64,000 nucleotides of DNA from NCBI RefSeq assembly GCF_000520015.2, contig NZ_CP007044.2:2232001-2296000 (forward strand), read 5' to 3'. Shown in pieces: positions 57,449 to 64,000 of this stretch. The notes beneath the pieces were generated by a model that was given only the letters and a program-made list of their open reading frames with translations, had not been told where the DNA came from and did not search any database. Every line of letters begins with the position of its first letter. Position 1 is the first letter of the stretch. Source of the stretch: Chania multitudinisentens RB-25 (GTDB lineage Bacteria; Pseudomonadota; Gammaproteobacteria; Enterobacterales; Enterobacteriaceae). The position numbers were made by a program, and so were the translations under genes.

Positions 57449-57568
57449 TGCCTGGCGGCAATAGCGCGGTGGTCCCACCTGACCCCATGCCGAACTCAGA
57501 AGTGAAACGCCGTAGCGCCGATGGTAGTGTGGGGTCTCCCCATGCGAGAGTAGGACACTGCCAGGCAT
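57449..57568 (+). rRNA. 5S ribosomal RNA
   Basis: A 120-nt gene from TGCCTGGCGGCAATAGC to CTGCCAGGCAT, with paired ends. Confidence 0.99.
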
Positions 57569-57579
57569 CAAACAAGTGG

Positions 57580-57609
57580 AAAGCCCCATGCGAAAGCATG
57601 GGGCTTTTT
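57580..57609 (+). terminator. Rho-independent terminator of the rRNA operon
   Basis: AAAGCCCCATGC-GAAA-GCATGGGGCTTTTT, a 12-pair stem with a stable tetraloop and T-run. No tRNA gene follows the 5S gene. Confidence 0.93.
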
Positions 57610-57756
57610 GCTGTGTGCTAAAAACAACGTTGGGCACATTAGTAGCGTGCAAAGGTGATAAATGCTGTAAGCGAGTACCGTCTTCCTAGCCGTCCCCTCT
57701 GGCGATGAAACATTTTCACCTTCTTATTGTGAGAATATCCTGTTTCGTTACAGACA

Positions 57757-57779
57757 AAAAAACCCGGCATTGCCGGGCT
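57757..57779 (-). terminator. Rho-independent terminator of pssA
   Basis: On the minus strand AGCCCGGCAATGCCGGGTT ends in a run of seven T, 25 bp past the pssA stop. Confidence 0.85.
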
Positions 57780-57803
57780 GTGTTGGAAATCGTTATAACG
57801 GGG

Positions 57804-59159
57804 CTAAAGTATACGGCTAATCAATCTGTCGATACGAATACGGCGCAGGCGACGAATCAGTTTGTGCACTTTAACCGGATATTGCTGGATGCTTTGTAGC
57901 TCAAGATAACTATTGACCACGATGGTGTGGGTACGAATCATCTCTAATTCTTTGTGGCGTTGTTCCCGTATCTCTTGTTTAGGATCGTGGATCAGGATCG
58001 CATTCTCCAGATCTAGCCGCCAAGCTCGTGGATTAAGGTTATTGCCGGTGATTAATTGCCAGGTATCATCTACCCACATGCCTTTCAGGTGGTAGCTGTT
58101 ATCTTCGTCTTTCCACAATCGCACGATAAGCTGGCCTGTATCGACATAACGCTGTAGACGGTTCAGGAAACGGCGTAGATTAATCTCGTAAAGATAAGGT
58201 AATGCACCGATAATCTTGAACGGTTGATCTTCAGGAATGTAGAAATCATTAGCAGTTTTATCACCAACAATGATTTCTACCTGTTTCCCTTGGCGCAGCA
58301 GATGAATAATATTGCGTACCAATGGAGTAGGTAAATTGAAGTAAGGTGTGCATAGCGTCAATTTTTGATCGGCGCAGGCCATCAGGTGATGAATGGTTTT
58401 ATTCAGAAGACTTTGTTTACCCAAGCCGACCAGTGGGGTCACGGCCAGTTCGTTATTACTCGCTTTGCCATGAAACTGGTAATTCGCGCGGCGTAAAGCA
58501 AAACGGAATAGACGGGTTTCGTTTTTGATCTCCAAATTTTTGGGGCGATCATTACGGTCAAGCCGTTGTACGGCGCCTGCGGTCAACAAATGCTGTGTGA
58601 TATAACCGGTCAAGGTGTTCGCTAATACCTCATTGGTGACCAACTGATAGCGATCATAGCGGTACTTATCATGCTGATGCAGGTAAACGTCATTGATACT
58701 GGCACCGCTGTAAATAACGGTATCGTCGATCACAAAGCCTTTCAAATGCAGTACCCCTAACGCTTCACGGGTATTAACCGGTACGCCGTAAATGGGGACT
58801 AAAACCTGCGGATGTTGGGCCGCCATAGCACAATACCAATCCGCATTGGTATTGGTTGCAGCAGCACCAATACGCCCGCGTTGGGCGCGGTGCCAGTCAA
58901 CCAGTACACAAATCTCCAGCTCTGGGCGTTGCTGTTTGGCCTGATAAAGTGCATTCAGGATATCGCGGCCTGCGTCATCATGCTCGAGATAGAGCGTGAC
59001 CAAATAGATACGCGTTTTAGCGTTAGCGATCGATTCCAATAGCGTGGTGCGGAAATCAGAAGGAGCGTAGAGAGTACGGATATTAGCAGCCGTCTGGGGG
59101 AGTTTGGGCAGTTGGGCAAGGTGTTGTTGATGTTTGCTACGTTTGAATTTTGACAACAT
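57804..59159 (-). CDS. pssA: CDP-diacylglycerol--serine O-phosphatidyltransferase
   Basis: A 451-residue phosphatidylserine synthase of the phospholipase D family, the exact E. coli length, membrane associated. Two HKD motifs are visible: HLKGFVIDDTVIYSGAS (about 138) and HLKGMWVDDTWQLITGNN (about 357). The basic C-terminal KLIRRLRRIRIDRLISRIL is conserved. The ATG at 59159 begins MLSKFKR; the codon before it is GTG. It follows the rRNA operon, whereas in E. coli yfiM and kgtP lie between. Confidence 0.97.
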   Translation of the reverse strand: MLSKFKRSKHQQHLAQLPKLPQTAANIRTLYAPSDFRTTLLESIANAKTRIYLVTLYLEHDDAGRDILNALYQAKQQRPELEICVLVDWHRAQRGRIGAAATNTNADWYCAMAAQHPQVLVPIYGVPVNTREALGVLHLKGFVIDDTVIYSGASINDVYLHQHDKYRYDRYQLVTNEVLANTLTGYITQHLLTAGAVQRLDRNDRPKNLEIKNETRLFRFALRRANYQFHGKASNNELAVTPLVGLGKQSLLNKTIHHLMACADQKLTLCTPYFNLPTPLVRNIIHLLRQGKQVEIIVGDKTANDFYIPEDQPFKIIGALPYLYEINLRRFLNRLQRYVDTGQLIVRLWKDEDNSYHLKGMWVDDTWQLITGNNLNPRAWRLDLENAILIHDPKQEIREQRHKELEMIRTHTIVVNSYLELQSIQQYPVKVHKLIRRLRRIRIDRLISRIL

Positions 59160-59333
59160 CACAGTGCGCTTCTTCTCTCAGGTTTGGATGGCCGGAATGC
59201 CACTTATATTCGAATCATTTTCTCGAATAGTTAGGAATAATACCACTATCCCCTTTGTTCTTGAAGTTATGGCGGTATAGTACCGCCCTGCGGAGGTTCA
59301 ATTTTGCTCTGGGTGTAAAATCATTGTGTTACG

Positions 59334-61973
59334 CTACGCCTGTAACGGCAAGGTTAAATTGACAATCCCCTCGTCAATTTGTATATCAATCGCAAAGCCA
59401 AGCTTTTGCGCCAGCATTACCATACCTCGATTATTCGGCATCGTAATACCGATCAGGCGAACCAAGCCACGTGCACGCGCATAACCAATCATTTTCAGCA
59501 ATAGTTGCCGACCCAGTCCCAAACCTTTCAGATCTGAGCGTACCAAGACGGCGAATTCTGCATCGGTATTATCGGGATCTGAATAAGCACGGGTGACACC
59601 AATAATTTCTTCGCCATTACGTACCGCGACGAATGCCATCTCACGATCATAGTCGATTTGGGTCATGTTAGCCAAATCATCATGGCTAAACTCATTGATC
59701 TCACTGAAGTAGCGGTAGTAAAGATCCTCTTTGGTGACTCGATCGATAAAATGCTTTAGTGCAGGTTCATCTTCCGGCAGGATCGGGCGGAACAGGCATT
59801 GCGAACCATCTTTCAATGTAATGGTTTCTTCCAGTTCGTGAGGATAGGGGCGGATAGCCAGCCGGGCCTGAGGATCGCCGCTGAAAGCGGTGAGCTGCAT
59901 TGACACATCTAATAGGGTGAATTCGTTGCCAGAAGCCAGTACCGGGTGAATATCAAGACGTGAAATCTGTGGGCAATCCAGAATCAGGTTAGAAACCTGA
60001 ACTAACAACCGGCTAAGCCCAGGAATATCGAGCGGGCGTAACGCACTGCGGCCACGGATCTTACCGCCCTTTACCGCCTGCAATATCAGATAACGTGCCA
60101 GCGCCATATTCAGCGGCGGCAGTGCAACGGCAACCTGATTTTCCTGCCGCCACTCAACCCCACCTTCGCCCAGCATAATGAGTGGGCCGAAAATGGCATC
60201 TTGCTCCACGGCGATACGCAGTTCCTGTGCTCCAGCACGGTTGGCCATACTTTGCACCAATAATCCGTGAATGCGCGCTTGCGGATAAGTACGTTTCACC
60301 CGATCAAGAATCGCTTCTGCTGCGCGCTGTACTTCGGTGGCTGTGCGTAGATAGAGCATCACACCCTGCACTTCGGATTTGTGTGGAATATCTGGGGAGC
60401 GCAGTTTCAGTGCGACTGGATAGCCTATCTGTTCGGCAATATGTACCGCTTCGGCGCTGTCACTGGCGATCCAGGTTGGTAATGTGCTGAGGCCGTAGGC
60501 TTGCAAGATCGGCTGCACTTCATGAGTGTCGAGCTGGGTGGCGCCTTCTGCCAATGCCTGATGAATCAATTGGTGTGCATCGGCAGTATTAGCAGTGAGC
60601 CCTATTGGCAGCGCCGGTGTTTCTTTCAACTGTTTCTGGTTACGGCGATATTCCACCATGTGCATAAAGGCGGTAACCGCGCCTTCAGGTGTGCGATAGG
60701 TAGGGATCCCGGCCTCGGTAAACAGACGGCGGGCTTCCTGTGATGAATATTCCCCGCACCAATTGGTCAGCAACGTGATGCGTTTTCCACGTGGGTGCTG
60801 CCGTATAGTCTCAATCAACTGCTCGGCGGTTTCAGTTCCTGGTGATGCCGCACTGGGGGCATGGATCAGCAGTAACGCATCATAATCATGGCTATCAAGC
60901 AGCGGTTGCAAGGCTGCCAGATAGCGTTGTGGTGTAGCATCATCACGCAGATCGATAGGATTACCCGCCCGAATAAAACCTGGCAGGGCGGCGCTAAGTT
61001 TTTCCTGCGTTTCTTCCGCCAACGTTGCCAGCTTACCATTGCGGGCCAGTAGTTGGTCCAGAGCCATGGCCGCTGGTGCCGCGCCATTGCTGACAATCAT
61101 CAGCCGTTCGCCGCGTAACGGGTACATATGGCTTAAGGTTTCCACGGCAGAAAACAGCTCGTGGGTATCTTGTACACGCAGTAAACCAGCGCGCTGGATC
61201 GCAGCATCATAGGCGGCATCCAAGCCCTGCTGGCTATTGAGCAGCAACTGAGCCTGTTGGCTGCGGCCACTTTTGATCACCAATATTGGTTTATTGCGAG
61301 AAGCGCTTCGGGAGGCAGAAAGGAAGCGCCGTGCATCATTGATACTCTCTAGGTACAACAGAATGGCGCTGGTCTTGCTGTCACGAGCCAGGAAATCGAG
61401 CAGATCGTCAACGTCGATATCCAGGCTATCCCCCAGAGCAATAAAATAAGAAAAACCGACTTCACGCTGTTGCGCCCAATCTAACACTGTATTGGCGACG
61501 GCGGCAGATTGGGAGATAAACGCCAGCTTGCCTTTCTGGATTGGCACCGGTGAGAAACTGGCGTTGATGCCTTGCCAAGGCGCGAGCAGGCCCAAACTGT
61601 TTGGCCCAAGCAGGCGCATCGAATAACGCTGTGCGGTGGCTTTGAGTTCGGCGAATTGCTCCACCGGGGAAGAGAGTACGATAGCGGTTTTGCAACCTCG
61701 AACCCCCAGGGCTTCAATCAGTGACAGGTTGCGCTTTGGGTTAGTACAGAGTACGGCCAGATCGGGCGTCAATGGCAGGCTGGCAACGTCTGGATAGGCC
61801 ATCACTCCACACACGGCTTTGTAACGCGGTGTCACGGGCAAAACTGGGCCGTTAAAACCACCGGCTAACAGGTTGCGCATCATTAAATAACCTGCGCGAT
61901 TGGGTTGTTGCGAAGCTCCGATGACGGCGATCGACTTGGGGCGTAACAATGCTTCTAACCCACGCTGGCTCAT
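59334..61973 (-). CDS. patZ: Protein lysine acetyltransferase PatZ (Pka/YfiQ)
   Basis: An 879-residue enzyme that acetylates lysines, among them that of acetyl-CoA synthetase. The N-terminal NDP-forming acyl-CoA synthetase-like part begins LLRPKSIAVIGASQQPNRAG and runs to about residue 700 with an ATP-grasp-like section. The C-terminal GNAT domain (about 720-879) has VRSDLKGLGLGRQLLLKMIG. It shares the pssA-patZ-tapT-trxC order of E. coli. Confidence 0.96.
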   Translation of the reverse strand: MSQRGLEALLRPKSIAVIGASQQPNRAGYLMMRNLLAGGFNGPVLPVTPRYKAVCGVMAYPDVASLPLTPDLAVLCTNPKRNLSLIEALGVRGCKTAIVLSSPVEQFAELKATAQRYSMRLLGPNSLGLLAPWQGINASFSPVPIQKGKLAFISQSAAVANTVLDWAQQREVGFSYFIALGDSLDIDVDDLLDFLARDSKTSAILLYLESINDARRFLSASRSASRNKPILVIKSGRSQQAQLLLNSQQGLDAAYDAAIQRAGLLRVQDTHELFSAVETLSHMYPLRGERLMIVSNGAAPAAMALDQLLARNGKLATLAEETQEKLSAALPGFIRAGNPIDLRDDATPQRYLAALQPLLDSHDYDALLLIHAPSAASPGTETAEQLIETIRQHPRGKRITLLTNWCGEYSSQEARRLFTEAGIPTYRTPEGAVTAFMHMVEYRRNQKQLKETPALPIGLTANTADAHQLIHQALAEGATQLDTHEVQPILQAYGLSTLPTWIASDSAEAVHIAEQIGYPVALKLRSPDIPHKSEVQGVMLYLRTATEVQRAAEAILDRVKRTYPQARIHGLLVQSMANRAGAQELRIAVEQDAIFGPLIMLGEGGVEWRQENQVAVALPPLNMALARYLILQAVKGGKIRGRSALRPLDIPGLSRLLVQVSNLILDCPQISRLDIHPVLASGNEFTLLDVSMQLTAFSGDPQARLAIRPYPHELEETITLKDGSQCLFRPILPEDEPALKHFIDRVTKEDLYYRYFSEINEFSHDDLANMTQIDYDREMAFVAVRNGEEIIGVTRAYSDPDNTDAEFAVLVRSDLKGLGLGRQLLLKMIGYARARGLVRLIGITMPNNRGMVMLAQKLGFAIDIQIDEGIVNLTLPLQA

Positions 61974-62049
61974 AGATGGCTCCCAGAATCCCCTAATCTT
62001 TCACACCATAGCGTGAAAGGATTGATATATAGATATCTTATCCCTGATT

Positions 62050-62754
62050 TTAGGCACTTTTTGCCAGGTTTGTTGTGACCGGTGCCTCTGGGCGGGAAGG
62101 TTTCCCCGCCAGATACTGTTCGCGGAAGTGATTGAAATGCTGGCTAAGGCCGATAGCGGCCTGCTCGTCTCCTGCCTGTTGCAACAAGGCAGCGGCCACC
62201 TCTGCGGTACAGTGCTGCTCGGTACGGCTGGCTTCACGCAGTTGATAGCCAGAGGCAGTGCGCACGTTCAGCGAAAAGACCGGGAGTTGATCCAGATACG
62301 GGCTTTTACGGAACATCTTGCGCGCTTCTGACCAAGTACCATCCAGCATGATAAATAACGGTGGTTTTCCGTTGGCCGGTAACTCACTGAACACCGGGCG
62401 GGCAGGGTCGGCATAGGAGGCTGGAAATACCACGTAAGGCTGGCGTTCGGGATCGCTAATCGCCGCTAGCAGCCCTGGATCGACTTCGGTTCGTGCCCAA
62501 AAAAATGCTTGGGTATCTGGCAAGATATCAGCGATCAGTCGGCCTGTGTTGCTGGGTTTAAGGGGTTCAGCCCCGAACATCATCAGACAGAAGCGGCTGT
62601 TGGCGTGTTGCGGCTTGATGGTAGCACACAGGCAATTCTGCTGTGGCAATAAGCAATTCTGGCAACGCATCACACGGCAGCCGCGAGCTCTGAATGGGCG
62701 GGTAGCATTGGCTAAACGAAATTGACGCAGGCGGAGTACAGCGTTGTCAGTCAT
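62050..62754 (-). CDS. tapT: tRNA-uridine aminocarboxypropyltransferase TapT (DTW domain)
   Basis: A 234-residue DTW-family enzyme that makes acp3U47 in tRNA. Four N-terminal cysteines (MRCQNCLLPQQNCLC) suggest a metal site, LIADILPDTQAFFWARTE is near residue 75, and the LDGTWSEARKMFRKSPYLD signature is near 135. The ATG at 62754 (MTDNAVLRL) follows AGGA; the open frame further upstream enters a repeat. The E. coli name was yfiP. Confidence 0.94.
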   Translation of the reverse strand: MTDNAVLRLRQFRLANATRPFRARGCRVMRCQNCLLPQQNCLCATIKPQHANSRFCLMMFGAEPLKPSNTGRLIADILPDTQAFFWARTEVDPGLLAAISDPERQPYVVFPASYADPARPVFSELPANGKPPLFIMLDGTWSEARKMFRKSPYLDQLPVFSLNVRTASGYQLREASRTEQHCTAEVAAALLQQAGDEQAAIGLSQHFNHFREQYLAGKPSRPEAPVTTNLAKSA

Positions 62755-62780
62755 AACGATCCTGAGAAAAACCACCATTG

Positions 62781-62875
62781 TATACCCAAAATACGTGGAG
62801 TTGCAGGTAGGCGGGCCACTGAATGACATATCGGTGAAAGCGGCTAACGCCCCAGTCGCTTCAAGTTATTAAGGG
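62781..62875. repeat. Degenerate ERIC-like repeat upstream of tapT
   Basis: TATACCCAAAATACGTGGAG followed by TTGCAGGTAGGCGG is the left part of an ERIC element. The remainder (CCCCAGTCGCTTCAAG) is only partly similar, so the element looks decayed or recombined. It lies between tapT and trxC. Confidence 0.6.
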
Positions 62876-62885
62876 GAGAGCGCAG

Positions 62886-62914
62886 AAAAAGCCCGGTGGG
62901 GGGCACACGGGCTT
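62886..62914 (-). terminator. Terminator of trxC
   Basis: AAGCCCG and CGGGCTT pair on the minus strand, with a G-rich loop and a following TTTT. It is about 45 bp past the trxC stop. Confidence 0.75.
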
Positions 62915-62960
62915 GTTGCTGGCGTTATAAATCAGGGGCAGCGCAGCAGGTGTTTTTACG

Positions 62961-63380
62961 TTAGACTAAGTCGTTGAGCCAGTTATCAAATGGCACTTTC
63001 GGCATGGCACCGTTAAGCATATCGACCATTTTGCCCTCACGGAACATAATGATGGTAGGAATGCTGCGGATACGGAAACGGGTGCTCAGTTCGGGTTCGG
63101 CTTCGGTGTTGACCTTCACAAAGCGGATCTTTCCGGCTCGTTCTTCGGCCACATCTTCAAAGATAGGCGCGAAACTGCGGCACGGGCCACACCAAGGGGC
63201 CCAGAAATCGACCACAACCGGCAAATCGTCCTGCAACAGGTGGTCAAGAGTCGCGGTAGTGGCGTTGATCACTTCGCCATTGAATAATTCATGGCCACAG
63301 CGGCCACATTTAGCGCCATCTGCCAAACGATCTTCAGGGACGCGGTTGATGGCATTGCACGCTGCACAGACTGTATTCAT
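62961..63380 (-). CDS. trxC: Thioredoxin 2
   Basis: A 139-residue thioredoxin, the exact E. coli length, with an extra N-terminal zinc module (CAACNAINR and CGRCGHELF, about residues 5-37) and active site WCGPC near 64-68. It is usually under OxyR control; no site was identified here. An ERIC element lies upstream. Confidence 0.98.
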   Translation of the reverse strand: MNTVCAACNAINRVPEDRLADGAKCGRCGHELFNGEVINATTATLDHLLQDDLPVVVDFWAPWCGPCRSFAPIFEDVAEERAGKIRFVKVNTEAEPELSTRFRIRSIPTIIMFREGKMVDMLNGAMPKVPFDNWLNDLV

Positions 63381-63725
63381 GGGGGGCCTCGGGTGCTAAT
63401 GCAGCGCTATATACTCGTCATACTTCATGTTGCATCGGTGGCTGCGTCCGCTCACACCTGTCACATAGTTGGCTATGCTCTTGGTGATTATGAGCCTTAT
63501 GACTAAGGTTCACCCTACGGGATTGCCGCCTACAGGCAACTCGAATGATTTAGAGTATGGGCTGCGGGTATGTATCTTGAATGTTGTTTATTATCAGTAA
63601 AAATGCTGCATTGAACCAAATGGTTTATTCGATGAGTGTAATAGTTGCCAGCTTTTGCGCAAGTGAGTGGCTTAGTGTACTAACATCAGGTAATCTTCGC
63701 GCCCAGCGCGTTGGTGGAGAAGACA
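63381..63725. other. Gap between divergent trxC and yfiF
   Basis: These 345 bp hold an ERIC-type element (63410-63558) and then about 165 bp with the yfiF upstream region. No other gene is seen. Confidence 0.5.
63410..63558. repeat. ERIC-type element with extra internal sequence
   Basis: It starts TATACTCGTCATACTTCATG and ends CAACTCGAATGATTTAGAG then TATG, the two ends of the ERIC consensus. At about 149 bp it is some 20 bp longer than the usual 127; the centre is diverged and appears to contain an insertion. Confidence 0.75.
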
Positions 63726-64000
63726 ATGAACGATTCATTTAGTGGCAAGAACGGTAAGGTCAAAGTGATGTACGTCCGCAGCGATGATGACAGTGGCGAC
63801 AACCGTGACAAAAATAAACGTCGGGATGGTAAAGGCCGCCCGGCTGATAATGCACGCTCTGGCCGTGCTGGCCAGGATAAATCGCGCGGTAATGATCGCC
63901 GTGGTTCTGATTCCCGCCGCAGTGAAAGTGATCGCCCTCGCCGCTCAGCGCGCACTGAAGATCGTGGTGGGTATGATTCCCCATGGAAAACCGTGTCTCG
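63726..64000 (+). CDS. yfiF: SpoU/TrmH-family RNA methyltransferase YfiF, N-terminal part (partial)
   Basis: Only the first 91 residues are in the window. MNDSFSGKNGKVKVMYVRSD, then a long disordered stretch rich in arginine, aspartate and serine, then SPWKTVS, match the start of E. coli YfiF. The methyltransferase domain would lie beyond the window. The target RNA is not known. It follows trxC in E. coli also. Confidence 0.9.
   Translation, partial: MNDSFSGKNGKVKVMYVRSDDDSGDNRDKNKRRDGKGRPADNARSGRAGQDKSRGNDRRGSDSRRSESDRPRRSARTEDRGGYDSPWKTVS

Noticed and set aside
57610..57756. tRNA-Asp gene expected after 5S by analogy with E. coli rrnH
   Set aside because: No cloverleaf with a GTC anticodon or CCA end can be found; the stretch before the pssA terminator holds nothing recognisable.

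Overview
This is a 64-kb chromosomal segment of a gammaproteobacterium of the order Enterobacterales. It is most like Serratia and relatives (Yersiniaceae). The gene order from yaeH to gmhB matches the 4-5 minute region of the Escherichia coli map almost gene for gene. The 16S rRNA is enterobacterial, and ERIC repeats are present. The genus is an inference from the 16S text and was not checked by any search.

Layout. Positions 1-3.7 kb hold the end of the alpha-2-macroglobulin gene yfhM, then pbpC. A convergent prolyl aminopeptidase and a divergent GNAT acetyltransferase follow (3.7-5.9 kb). From 5.95 to 11.3 kb, on the minus strand, lies a complete five-gene chaperone-usher operon of the archaic Csu type: major pilin, minor pilin, chaperone, usher and two-domain tip adhesin. 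A 734-bp AT-rich gap sits upstream of it and holds its likely promoter. Next come truC-yqcA, an orphan NagB-like sugar-phosphate isomerase, and yaeH, dapD, glnD and map on the minus strand.

From 19.8 to 39.7 kb is the large plus-strand macromolecular synthesis and envelope cluster: rpsB-tsf-pyrH-frr-dxr-uppS-cdsA-rseP-bamA-skp-lpxD-fabZ-lpxA-lpxB-rnhB-dnaE-accA. It joins translation, the isoprenoid lipid carrier, phospholipid and lipid A synthesis, and outer-membrane protein assembly. From 39.8 to 51.9 kb are yaeR, tilS, a small cytochrome c, rof/yaeP, yaeQ, arfB, nlpE, yaeF, proS, trmO-rcsF, the methionine importer metNIQ with a clear MetJ operator, and gmhB. The E. coli gene ldcC is absent between accA and yaeR.

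From 51.9 to 57.6 kb is a complete rRNA operon (P1/P2, 16S, tRNA-Ile, tRNA-Ala, 23S, 5S, terminator). After it come pssA, patZ, tapT and trxC on the minus strand, and the start of yfiF. In E. coli the gmhB flank belongs to rrnH and the pssA flank to rrnG, so this operon joins two neighbourhoods that are separate in E. coli.

Most of the window is ordinary, intact housekeeping sequence. I found no strong evidence of a wholly new system. The observations most worth a second look are an 81-bp in-frame insertion with inverted ends inside metI; a long, almost fully paired hairpin between yaeH and the NagB-like gene whose wobble pair points to minus-strand transcription; the Csu-type pilus operon with only one minor pilin and an AT-rich upstream region; several full and short ERIC-type elements placed against essential genes; and the mosaic flanks of the rRNA operon.
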